Source of the DNA: JAHECE01 sp963780675
GTDB lineage: Bacteria > Actinomycetota > Actinomycetes > Actinomycetales > JAHECE01
Direction: 5' to 3'
DNA length: 64,000 nucleotides
Assembly (NCBI GenBank): GCA_963780675.1
Contig: CAWACR010000009.1
Coordinates: 1-64,000, forward strand
Shown here: piece by piece, positions 28,521 through 36,446 of the stretch
Layout: every line of letters begins with the position of its first letter
Position numbering within the stretch: the first letter of the stretch is position 1
Translations under genes and position numbers: made by a program
The notes under the pieces: model-generated
The model's database searches: none
The model's input: the letters and a program-made list of their open reading frames with translations, nothing else
What the model was told of the DNA's origin: nothing

Positions 28521-28702
28521 CCGTTCCTCCAATAGCGTCCTGCGAGGCCGCGTAGTGCATCGGGACGACACTAGCCAGGAGACCCGACGCGGACCGCGGT
28601 TCCCAATAGCGGCTCAGGTGGGCTCCCGATTGGGCCTCCGCTGTGGCCCCACTGTCAGGGGCTGCGGCTGCATCCCCAGGGTGTGTCCGGAGACTTACTG
28701 GT

Positions 28703-28813
28703 GTGAGAGTCCAGCGACGCGGTGGGCGTGCTGGTGATCGCGCGAACGTCGCCGACCTGGCCGAGAAGTACCCGGAACTGCGCACCAATGACGACGACTG
28801 GCCGACGCCGTGA
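28703..28813 (+). CDS. Possible 36-aa ORF before a strong hairpin
   Basis: GTG 28703 is preceded by CCGGAG eight bases upstream. The product reads MRVQRRGGRAGDRANV, ADLAEKYPELRTNDDDWPTP. The TGA is followed at once by a perfect 12-bp hairpin, the arrangement of a real gene end. It may be an intact small gene or the tail of a truncated one. No family recognised. Confidence 0.35.
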   Translation: MRVQRRGGRAGDRANVADLAEKYPELRTNDDDWPTP

Positions 28814-28849
28814 GCACTGCGCCCCGGCCGGATGGGCGGGGCGCAGTGC
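28814..28849. terminator. Perfect 12-bp hairpin
   Basis: GCACTGCGCCCC and GGGGCGCAGTGC separated by 12 bases, starting right after the TGA at 28811-28813 and running into the first bases of direct repeat copy 2. No T-tract follows, so it is a strong stem but not a textbook terminator. Confidence 0.6.
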
Positions 28850-29000
28850 ACCAATCCATGCACAACTGGCCGCGCATCTGGGTGCTTCTCGATGTCCGCC
28901 GATGCGGGTCGCCGACGGCGAACCGCCTGATCAGATGCGCGTTTCGGGTACCTACGTGTGCCCGCGTGCAGGTCCTCGGGCCGGAGTTCAACTCCCCCCT
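28847..29000 (+). repeat. Imperfect 153-bp direct repeat, copy 2
   Basis: Matches 17004-17156 in the same orientation from TGCACCAATCCATGCAC to GGAGTTCAACTCCCCC. It lies directly upstream of conserved element copy B and integrase 1, so this copy may be the original leader of the integrase and copy 1 a duplicated end of the island. Confidence 0.8.
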
Positions 29001-29042
29001 CCCCCTCCGCTTGGCTGTGCCCCGGCGGCGGGAGCGAGCAGT

Positions 29043-29070
29043 TGTGCGCACGCGTGCACTCCCTGCGGGT
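29043..29070 (+). promoter_or_regulatory. Conserved 28-bp element, copy B
   Basis: TGTGCGCA, six bases, CACTCCCTGCGGGT, followed by AGGAGGAG. About 55 bases upstream of the integrase 1 start. Confidence 0.65.
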
Positions 29071-29126
29071 AGGAGGAGCTGACACCCGACGTCCGCCCCT
29101 CCGATCTACCGGGGAAGGGGATGGTC

Positions 29127-30356
29127 ATGGTCAGGCCGCGCACACCGATCGGGGAGTTGGGGAACGTCACGCTCACACAGCTGGAGGGCGGGCAGTGGCG
29201 GGCCCGGGGACGGCTTCGCCTCGCCAACGGCGACCTGGTCAGCATCGAAGTCACGAGGGCGTCGAAGGCGAAGGCCCTCGCCGCGGTGAAGGAACGCGCC
29301 GCCGAACGCGTCAGCGAGAAGGCCACCGGGCGGGTGCGGACCTCGATGACGATCACCGCGCTGGCCGACGCGTGGTTCGAGGAGATGGACCGCACCGAGC
29401 AGGTCCTGCCCCAAACCCTGGACAAGTACGAAACCATCCTCGACACCCACGTCCTGCCCCGACTCGGGTCCCTGACCGTCCGCGAGACCACCACCGAACG
29501 CCTCGCCGACGCGATCGAGGACATCGCCCGGGTCCACCGGACCCAAGCCGTCCGCTCCCTGACCGTCCTGCGGGGGATGCTCGACTTCGCCGTCCGCTAC
29601 GGCGCGATCCCGTTCAACCCCGCCGACGCCGTCCGCCGCCCCCGCGTCCCCAAGAAGGCGCCCGTCGCCCTGGCCGGTCACCAGATCGTCGCCGTCCGCG
29701 AAGCGATCCGCCTCTACCGCGTCGGACCGCATCACCTGGGACCGCGCCCGGACGGCAACCTCGGCGCCGGGTTCGACCTCATGCTCGGCTCCGGCACCCG
29801 GATCGGTGAAGCCCTCGCCCTGCGCTGGCGGGACGTCGACCTCGACGCCGCCACGATCGCCATCGAAGGGACGATGGTCGACATCTCCGGGCAGGGCGTC
29901 ACCCGGCAGGCGTTCCCCAAGACCAGCACCAGCCGGCGCACCCTGCGCCTGCCGCCGTTCGCCGTCCAGGCCCTGCGGTCCCGGCTGCCCCGGGCTGCGG
30001 GACCGGAGTCCCCCGTGTTCGCGACCCGCACCGGAGAACACATGACCCCCCACCAGTTCCGCTCCCAGCTCCGCGTGGTCCTCGCCGCCAACGCCATGAC
30101 CGGGCAGCTGACCCCGCACACCCTGCGCCGGACCGTGGCCACCGCCATCGAACGCGGCCGAGGCCTCGACGACGCCGCCACCGTCCTGGGTCACGCCGGC
30201 ACCGCCGTCACCACCGCGCACTACATCGAGAAGCGCCGCGACGCCATCGTCGTCGGCGAAGAGATCCAGGCCATCCTCGACGCCGCGACCACCCCGACCA
30301 ACCCCGGAACAACCGCAGACGTCCACGCCCGACCCCACACTTACCCCACAGATTGA
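29127..30356 (+). CDS. int: Tyrosine site-specific integrase 1
   Basis: About 409 aa. ATG 29127 is preferred over ATG 29121 because GGGGAAGGGG ends at 29120, too close to the first. N-terminal SAM-like core-binding domain (TSMTITALADAWFEEMDR, VLPQTLDKYETILDTHV), catalytic domain with Arg in GSGTRIGEALALRW, HTLRR (His-x-x-Arg), LGHAGTAVTTAHYIEKR (His and nucleophilic Tyr). It points toward the tRNA-Pro 3' scar 110 bases downstream, as integrases of tRNA-targeting elements usually do. Preceded by element copy B and repeat copy 2. The last 25 bases recur at 47924. Confidence 0.92.
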   Translation: MVRPRTPIGELGNVTLTQLEGGQWRARGRLRLANGDLVSIEVTRASKAKALAAVKERAAERVSEKATGRVRTSMTITALADAWFEEMDRTEQVLPQTLDKYETILDTHVLPRLGSLTVRETTTERLADAIEDIARVHRTQAVRSLTVLRGMLDFAVRYGAIPFNPADAVRRPRVPKKAPVALAGHQIVAVREAIRLYRVGPHHLGPRPDGNLGAGFDLMLGSGTRIGEALALRWRDVDLDAATIAIEGTMVDISGQGVTRQAFPKTSTSRRTLRLPPFAVQALRSRLPRAAGPESPVFATRTGEHMTPHQFRSQLRVVLAANAMTGQLTPHTLRRTVATAIERGRGLDDAATVLGHAGTAVTTAHYIEKRRDAIVVGEEIQAILDAATTPTNPGTTADVHARPHTYPTD

Positions 30357-30357
30357 A
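30333..30357 (+). repeat. 25-bp repeat, integrase 1 3' end
   Basis: The final codons of integrase 1 (HTYPTD and stop) recur exactly at 47924-47948 next to the second tRNA-Pro scar. CCCCACA occurs twice in it and again at about 30442 (CCCCACACATTGAC), a spacing that would suit integrase arm-type sites. Confidence 0.75.
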
Positions 30358-30463
30358 CTCGCCACAGACCGTTCCTAACCGCTAGACGATCCCGAACGAA
30401 GAGGACGAAACCCCAGGCCAGCGGCCATGCCATGCCCTCACGACCCCACACATTGACGGCCTG

Positions 30464-30505
30464 ACGGGAAGAAGAGGGCGCAGGTTCAAATCCTGTCACC
30501 CCGAC
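30464..30505 (+). other. tRNA-Pro 3' fragment, attachment scar
   Basis: GGGCGCAGGTTCAAATCC, TGTCACCCCGAC: T-arm CGCAGG-TTCAAAT-CCTGT(C) and acceptor ACCCCGA of a tRNA-Pro, preceded by a worn anticodon-stem stretch (GACGGGAAGAAGAG). No 5' half. Located between two convergent integrase genes and followed by a terminator. Confidence 0.75.
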
Positions 30506-30510
30506 AGCGG

Positions 30511-30539
30511 AAAGGCCCCTGGTCAGACCAGGGGCCTTT
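30511..30539. terminator. Rho-independent-type hairpin
   Basis: AAAGGCCCCTGG-TCAGA-CCAGGGGCCTTT, perfect 12-bp stem, right after the tRNA-Pro fragment. It would end transcription from both directions and was presumably the terminator of the tRNA gene. Confidence 0.85.
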
Positions 30540-30573
30540 CGTCATCTACGGGCGCCGCAGGCGTCCTCGCGCC

Positions 30574-31722
30574 TCAGCGAATCACCTCGAAATCACCCCG
30601 ACTCCCGGGCGTCGGTTGCCGGCGCGCTAGCCCAGCGCTGGGAGCGGTGTCGTTGAGCAGCTGGAGCGCGGAGCGGTCGGCGGAGTCGCCGAGGTGGTGC
30701 AGGTAGCGCGCGGTGATCTCGATGGAGCCGTGACCGAGCCACGCCTGGACGGTCGTCAGCGGGACGCCCCGCAGGATCCACTCGCACGCGGCGGTGTGGC
30801 GTAGGTCGTGCAGGGTGCGGCCGCGGCCGGCCCGGCTCCAGTCCGTCAGACGGACGAACATCGAGCGGTGGAGCTGACCGCCGCCGGGCCTGGTGAGCAG
30901 GAGGTCGTCGGAGCGCTTGCCGTCGGCGAAGCGTCGCAGGGCGGGCAGCAGCGCGTCCGGCACGGGTACCCGGCGGCCCTTGCCCGACTTCGGGGTCTTG
31001 GCCTGCGCAGTGCCCTCGGGCTGGTTGCGGATGACGTGGAGCGCCGGCAGGGGCACTTCGACGAAGTCGCGGACCAGCATCGCCCGGGCCTCGCCCCATC
31101 GGATGCCGGTGCGCCCGAGGACGTGCACGAGGTCGGCGTAGACCTCGCTGGACTCGGCGACGTCGGCGACGACCGCCTCGAACTCGTGCGCCGGCAGAGG
31201 GCGCATGTCCTCGCGTACCCGGCGGTCCTTCGGCGGTGCGGCGGCCTTGACCGGGTTCACGGCGATGTAGCCCTCGGACACGCACCAGGCGAAGAACGAC
31301 GACAGCGACTCGCGGTGTCGCTTCACAGACGTCGGCGCGAGCCCGCGCGCCAGCAGGCCGTCCTGCCAGGTGCCGATCGCGCCGGCGGTGACCTTGCCGA
31401 CGTGGAGCTTGCGGAACCACGTCGGCAGGATCGTCTCGGTCCCGGTCCTGCCGGACCGTTGGCCCGGGGTCGGCAGCAGGTAGCGGTCCGTGTTCAGCGT
31501 CGTGCGGCTGACTCGCCCAGCCCGCTGCTCCAGCCACGCGACCAGAAGCACCTCGACGGCGACCTTCCCCCGGCTGGGGTCGTAGCCGTGCTCGTCGAGC
31601 GCGCCGCGCTGCCGACGCTCCCACTCGACCGCGGCCCGCTTGGTCTCGAAGCGGCGGGTGCTGACGACCCGGCCGCCGATCTTGAGCCGGGCCTCCCACT
31701 TGTCACCGCGGCGGGCCGGCAT
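30574..31722 (-). CDS. int: Tyrosine site-specific integrase 2
   Basis: 382 aa from ATG 31722 (MPARRGDKWEARLKIGGRVV). AP2-like arm-binding N-terminus, core-binding domain (AIGTWQDGLLARGLAPTSVK), catalytic residues in GRTGIRWGEARAML (Arg), LHDLRHTAA (His-x-x-Arg), LGHGSIEITARYLHHLG (His, Tyr). Same direction as and overlapping the Xis-like gene by 20 bases. It converges with integrase 1 on the tRNA-Pro scar, so it came from a second element that used the same site from the other side. Confidence 0.92.
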   Translation of the reverse strand: MPARRGDKWEARLKIGGRVVSTRRFETKRAAVEWERRQRGALDEHGYDPSRGKVAVEVLLVAWLEQRAGRVSRTTLNTDRYLLPTPGQRSGRTGTETILPTWFRKLHVGKVTAGAIGTWQDGLLARGLAPTSVKRHRESLSSFFAWCVSEGYIAVNPVKAAAPPKDRRVREDMRPLPAHEFEAVVADVAESSEVYADLVHVLGRTGIRWGEARAMLVRDFVEVPLPALHVIRNQPEGTAQAKTPKSGKGRRVPVPDALLPALRRFADGKRSDDLLLTRPGGGQLHRSMFVRLTDWSRAGRGRTLHDLRHTAACEWILRGVPLTTVQAWLGHGSIEITARYLHHLGDSADRSALQLLNDTAPSAGLARRQPTPGSRGDFEVIR

Positions 31723-31960
31723 GGGCGCTCCCTCGTCGCGGCGCACGCGGCCGGGCGGCCGACCGTCCGGACAGCCACTGCTCCACATCGGACGCTCGAT
31801 AGCGCGGCACGCCGTCGGCGAGCCAGTAGACGTCCGGGCCCTGCAGCGACTGGCGCCAGCGCACCAGCGTCGACTTCGAGACGGCCAGCCACGCGGCGAC
31901 CTCCTGCGTGCGCAGGAGCCGGTCGGCGGTGTCGGCTGCGTGCACTCTCCCCATCGCCAC
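31703..31960 (-). CDS. Excisionase/Xis-like HTH protein
   Basis: 85 aa. MerR/AlpA-type winged helix: LLRTQEVAAWLAVSKSTLVRWRQ, then GPDVYWLADGVPRYRASDVEQWLSGR. Typical of small directionality factors encoded before integrases; its end overlaps integrase 2. Predicted to bind the attachment region and favour excision. Confidence 0.8.
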   Translation of the reverse strand: MAMGRVHAADTADRLLRTQEVAAWLAVSKSTLVRWRQSLQGPDVYWLADGVPRYRASDVEQWLSGRSAARPRAPRRGSAHAGPPR

Positions 31961-32053
31961 ACCTCATGTTCTCGCGGATACGTGCGTATTGGACCACGCG
32001 GGCGGCGTAGCCGCAAGTACCTGAGATGTTCGTGTCTCCCCTAGGCTGGTGAC

Positions 32054-32764
32054 GTGTCGACCGCTCCGCACCGACCTGGTGATCAGACCTACGACGGGCT
32101 GCTCGTCCAGGACGACCTGCCCGCGGGCTGGTACCTGCCGAGCCGGTTCCCCGGCGAACGACCCGACGACGCCAGCGGCGAGATCGACGCCGCGCTGGGC
32201 TACGACGACCAGACCGTCACCGACGAGGACCAGCAGGCAGGGCTCGACTCCGAGCAGAACGAGACCGTCGACGGCCGCTGGCGGTACCTCGAGCACACGG
32301 GCACTGGCACGCGCGTTCTCATCAGGCTCCAGCGTCAGATGTTCGCCGTCCCCGAGGAGGTCCGCATCACCGGGGTCGTCTACCTGCCCCGAGTACCAGG
32401 AGACCCGATCACCAGCCAGCTCCTGCGGGAGCTGCCGACCGCTCGCATCGAAGCAGCGATCAACAAGCGGCTCTTCGCCATGAGCCGCACGACCACCCTG
32501 ACCGGCGGGAAGATCGAACTCCCCAGCGGCCGCAAGGTCCCCGAGCGCGACCTCCTCAAACCGCTCGGCGAACCCAAGCAGACGCCAGACTTCTACGAGC
32601 TCGTCGCGCTCCAGCACGGCCGGCTCAGTACGAACGGCGACCCCAACCCCACCGCGACGATGGCCGAGCTCAACGGCGTCGCCCTCAGCACCGCCCAAGG
32701 CTGGGTCGCCAAGGCACGAGCCCGCGGCCTCCTACCGCCGGGTCGCCGGGGACGCGCAGGATAG
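32054..32764 (+). CDS. Integrative-element regulator with C-terminal HTH
   Basis: 236 aa from GTG 32054, divergent from xis/int2. Middle domain GTGTRVLIRLQRQMFAVPEEVRITGVVYLP is of unknown function; the C-terminus ATMAELNGVALSTAQGWVAKARARGLLPPGRRGRAG is a helix-turn-helix ending common to actinobacterial proteins encoded next to integrase-xis pairs. Probably controls the divergent promoter with xis; the 94-base space between holds both promoters. Function is inferred from position. Confidence 0.6.
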   Translation: MSTAPHRPGDQTYDGLLVQDDLPAGWYLPSRFPGERPDDASGEIDAALGYDDQTVTDEDQQAGLDSEQNETVDGRWRYLEHTGTGTRVLIRLQRQMFAVPEEVRITGVVYLPRVPGDPITSQLLRELPTARIEAAINKRLFAMSRTTTLTGGKIELPSGRKVPERDLLKPLGEPKQTPDFYELVALQHGRLSTNGDPNPTATMAELNGVALSTAQGWVAKARARGLLPPGRRGRAG

Positions 32765-32942
32765 CCTCAGGACGTCGCCGGCGGACGCCATGGGCGCGCG
32801 GCATAACGGCGAACAGCGCCCGCTTGACTCTTCGAGGATTCGGCAGCTCGGTCGGACAGTCGGCCGCGTACTTTGCACGGTCGCCGCCTGAGAAACACGG
32901 TGACTTGTCGGTTCAGCGGATGGCCCGGCGCGCGTCACGGGT

Positions 32943-32995
32943 CCTGGCTCGCCCCTGACCGTCGGACGGCGATGGAACGGGAGGGGCGAGCCAGG
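32943..32995. terminator. Perfect 14-bp hairpin downstream of sugar operon
   Basis: CCTGGCTCGCCCCT and AGGGGCGAGCCAGG separated by 25 bases, 53 bases past the stop of the permease gene on the minus strand. Probable terminator of the ABC operon and an approximate border between element and chromosome. Confidence 0.75.
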
Positions 32996-33047
32996 GGTCT
33001 TCGGGGCGTGGGGAGGCGGGCGTGTGCCGCTGGCCCGACGCTTGTGG

Positions 33048-33971
33048 TCAGCCCTTGACGGAGCCTGCGGTCATGCCGCGGACGAAGAACCGCTGGAGGG
33101 CGAAGAACACGATGAGCGGGAGCGTCATCGTGATGAACGCGCCGGGGGCCAGCAGGTCCCACCTGTCGGCGTAGACGCCGAGGAGGGACTGCAGGTTCAG
33201 GGTGACGGTCTCGTTCTCGCCGGCGCCCAGGAAGATCAGGGCGACGAGGAGGTCGTTCCAGACCCAGAGGAACTGGAAGATCGCGAACGAGGCCAGCGCC
33301 GGGACGCTCATCGGCAGGATCAACTTCCAGAACGTCTGGTAGTGGGTCGCGCCGTCGATCTTCGCGGACTCGATGACCGCCTTGGGCAGGGTCGACATGT
33401 ACGCCCGCAGCAGGAACACCGCCAGCGGCATGCCGAACCCGGTATGTGTCAGCCACACCGCGGGGAACGTGCCCACCAGGTCGAACAGCCCGAACAGGTT
33501 CAGCAGCGGGATGAACGCCACCTGCATCGGGATCACCAGCAGACCCACGACGATGATGAACGTGACATCCCGGCCCGGGAAGTCGATGAACGTGAACGCG
33601 TACGCGGCCATCGCGGCGATCAGGATCGGGATGACCACCGCGGGCACCGTCACCACCAGGGTGTTGATGAACGCGTTCGCCATCCCGTTGGCCATGACCT
33701 CCTGGTACCCCGCGATGGTCCAGTCCTGCTGGAGCGGGCTGAACAGGGCCCCCCACCAGCTGCTGCTGGTCGCGTCCTCGCGGGTGCGGAAGGAGGTCAC
33801 GAGCAGGCCCAGGGCCGGGATCATGAACACGACGATGATCACGACGATCGCCGTGCGCACGAGCCAGTTGGCCCGCGACTTCTCCTTCGGGGGCTTCGGC
33901 GGCTTCTTGCGCGCCGCCGCCTTGACGTTGGCCTCGATGGCCGGGGCGTCGATCGGAGAAACGTTGCTCAT
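33048..33971 (-). CDS. ABC sugar transporter permease (MalG-type)
   Basis: 307 aa, six predicted membrane helices starting at TAIVVIIVVFMIPALGLLVTS. The cytoplasmic EAA loop for the ATPase is ESAKIDGATHYQTFWKLILP. Its start overlaps the end of the other permease (ATGA), so the two are co-translated. N-terminus has a Pro/Lys-rich cytoplasmic tail. With the lipoprotein at 35027 it imports an oligosaccharide, most likely an alpha-glucoside given the two GH13 genes in the operon. No ATPase gene is in the locus; a shared MsiK-type ATPase elsewhere is normal in actinobacteria. Confidence 0.9.
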   Translation of the reverse strand: MSNVSPIDAPAIEANVKAAARKKPPKPPKEKSRANWLVRTAIVVIIVVFMIPALGLLVTSFRTREDATSSSWWGALFSPLQQDWTIAGYQEVMANGMANAFINTLVVTVPAVVIPILIAAMAAYAFTFIDFPGRDVTFIIVVGLLVIPMQVAFIPLLNLFGLFDLVGTFPAVWLTHTGFGMPLAVFLLRAYMSTLPKAVIESAKIDGATHYQTFWKLILPMSVPALASFAIFQFLWVWNDLLVALIFLGAGENETVTLNLQSLLGVYADRWDLLAPGAFITMTLPLIVFFALQRFFVRGMTAGSVKG

Positions 33972-34952
33972 CGCATGGCCTCCTCAGCCCGGAAGCGGCG
34001 CACCTGGTAGAACATCAGCGGAGTCACGGCGAGCAGCAGGACGACCACGATCGCCGCGGAGCGCCCGTCGTTGCTGTACTCGAAGAGCTCCTTGAAGAAC
34101 GCCAGCGCGACGACGTTGGTGTTGAAGTTGCCGCCCGTCATGACGTACACGATGTCGAAGATCTTCATGACGCCGATGAACACCGTGACGAACACCGTGA
34201 CCACGGTGCCCCAGATCTGCGGCACGACGATCCGGAAGAACGCCTGCACCTCGGACGCCCCGTCGATCCGGGCGGCCTCGACCGTCTCCTCCGGCACGTT
34301 CTTGATCGCCGCCGAGATCAGCACCATGCAGTACCCGACCTGCAACCAGATCAGAATGATCATCAGCAGGAAGCTGTTCAGCCGCAGGGTGTCCATCTGC
34401 AACCACACCTGCGGCTCACCGCCGAAGACGTTCACCCAGATCGCGTTGAACAGACCGATCTGCTCGCTGCCCGGCGGCTTGTAGGCGTAGACGAACCGGA
34501 AGATCGTCGACGCACCGACCATTGAGACCGCCATCGGCAGGAAGATGATCGACTTGCTGATCTTCTCCCCCGTCGGGGCGAGCCGGTCCGCCAGCACCGC
34601 CACCAGCAGACCCAGTGCCACCGCCAGCGCGGGGACCACCAGCAGCCACAGCACCGTGTTCAGGATCGTCTGGTGGAACGCCGAGTCACGCAGCAGGTCC
34701 GTGTAGTTCGCCAGGCCGACGAACTCCTCGCCGTTGCCGTCGAGGAAGCTCAGGTAGATCGTCCGCACGGCCGGGTAGACCAAGAAGATGCCGATGAACA
34801 CCACCGCCGGGCCGGCGAACACCCACGGCTTCAGCCGCTCGCTCGCCTTCTCAGGCAGGCGTTCGACCAGGAAAGTTCATCAACCAGAAGAGCAGAAGCG
34901 ACGCACCGACGCCGGCAATGATGGCGGCGATGCCAACTGCGAGTTTTTCCAT
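33968..34952 (-). pseudogene. ABC sugar transporter permease (MalF-type), one frameshift
   Basis: ATG 34952 with AGGGAG upstream: MEKLAVGIAAIIAGVGASLL, then one extra T near 34875 (AACTTTCCTGG in place of AACTTCCTGG) shifts the frame; removing it continues with LVERLPEKASERLKPWVFAGPAVVFIGIFLVYP. EAA loop: EAARIDGASEVQAFFRIVVP. About 327 residues, normal length. The single insertion in an otherwise perfect operon looks more like a sequence error than decay. Confidence 0.85.
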
Positions 34953-35026
34953 TGCTGCTCCCTAAGGACAGACCGCCGGTGACGGCACCACGGCGCGCCA
35001 CCGGCGGTCTACCCGTCATCGTCGGA

Positions 35027-36337
35027 TCAGGACGTCGGCCAGCTGTCTTCGATGTTCTGCAGAGCCGTCTCCAGGTCCTCCCCGCCGGAGATCCAGCTGG
35101 TCATCTCGGTCCAGAAGGTGCCGGTGCCGACCTGACCCGGCATGAGGTCCGAACCGTCGAACCGGTAGGCGTCGGCGTTCGCTGCGAGCTCGGCCTGGAG
35201 GGCGAGGATCTCGTTCGGGTACTTGGACGTGTCGAAGGTGGTCCACGGCGAGAGCCACCCGCCCGTCTTGGGCAGCTCGATGCCGAAGTCCGGCGAGCTC
35301 ATCGCCTCGAGAACGGTCTTGACGTCCTCGTTGTTCGTGAACGCACCCACGAAGTCGCCGCCCCCGAGGATCGGCTGTCCCCCGTCCCAGCCCGTCTCGA
35401 CCGGCGGGAACAGGAACACGCCGACGTTGTCGCTGAGGTTCTGGGTCACCTCGTCCGGCCAGAATTCGGTGATGAAGTTCGCCTGGCGGTGGAGCATGCA
35501 GCCAGGCGGGTCGGTGAACATCGGGTTGGCCGCCTCACCGAAGTTCGTGGCGGTGATGTAGTTCGTGCCCCCGAAGGCGTTGCCTTCCGCCAGGACGTCG
35601 CTCTGGAACATCTCGGCGGCCTCCACGACCACTGGGTCGTTGAACGGGATCTCGTGCGAGACCCACTGGTCGTACACCTCGGGACCGCCGATGCGCAGGA
35701 CGTACTCCTCGATCCAGTCGGTCGCGGGCCATCCGGTCGCGGCGGCGGCTTCGATGCCGAAGCACCAGGGGGCGATGCCGTCGTTCTTGATCTGCTCGGC
35801 CAGCGCCACGAGCTCCGCGTGCGTGGTCGGCACCTCGTAGCCGGCGTCCTCGAACGCCTGCTTCGGGTACCAGACAAGGCTCTTGACGTTGAAGCTGTAC
35901 GGAAGGGCGTAGACCGATCCGTCGTCCGCCGTCGTGGTGTCCACGAGGCCGGGGATGACGTCCGCGGTGAGGGCCTCGACGTCGACGATGTCGCCCATCG
36001 GGACCAGGTCCCCTTCGTTGCCGAGGTCGAGGATCAACCCGGGCTGCGGGAAGATGGCGAGATCGGGCGGGTTGCCGCCTTCGACGCGGCTGCGGATCAC
36101 CGTGTCGAAGTCGGGCAGAGGCGTGTACTCGATGTCGATCCCGGTCTGCTCGGCGATGACGGCGAGGTCCGCAGCCAGGGCGTCGCCGTTGCTGCCCGAC
36201 GGCGATCCGACGATCTCGATCGTCTCGCCGCCGCCGCCCGTCGCGTCACCCCCGCCGCCCCCGCCGCTGCACGCCGTCGCCGCCAGCGCGGTCGCCGCGA
36301 GCACGGCGGCGACGCTGACGATTCTCATCTGACCCAT
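35027..36337 (-). CDS. ABC sugar-binding lipoprotein
   Basis: 436 aa. Lipoprotein signal MRIVSVAAVLAATALAATAC with lipidated Cys in LAATAC, then a Gly-rich linker. Mature domain is a family 1 extracellular solute-binding protein (EIVGSPSGSNGDALAADL, YTPLPDFDTVI, NPPDLAIFPQPG, YALPYSFNVKSLVWYPKQAF), closest in style to alpha-glucoside binding proteins. Anchored outside the cytoplasmic membrane; delivers the sugar to the two permeases encoded just downstream. Confidence 0.9.
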   Translation of the reverse strand: MGQMRIVSVAAVLAATALAATACSGGGGGGDATGGGGETIEIVGSPSGSNGDALAADLAVIAEQTGIDIEYTPLPDFDTVIRSRVEGGNPPDLAIFPQPGLILDLGNEGDLVPMGDIVDVEALTADVIPGLVDTTTADDGSVYALPYSFNVKSLVWYPKQAFEDAGYEVPTTHAELVALAEQIKNDGIAPWCFGIEAAAATGWPATDWIEEYVLRIGGPEVYDQWVSHEIPFNDPVVVEAAEMFQSDVLAEGNAFGGTNYITATNFGEAANPMFTDPPGCMLHRQANFITEFWPDEVTQNLSDNVGVFLFPPVETGWDGGQPILGGGDFVGAFTNNEDVKTVLEAMSSPDFGIELPKTGGWLSPWTTFDTSKYPNEILALQAELAANADAYRFDGSDLMPGQVGTGTFWTEMTSWISGGEDLETALQNIEDSWPTS

Positions 36338-36446
36338 GTTGTTTCCTTTCGTGTGGTGCCGCGGCGCTCCCGTTGAGCGACGACGGCGGGCCTACCTGGT
36401 GCTGATCGGCGGCCTCCGTCGGCTCGTCGTCAGCCAGTAGGGCGAT

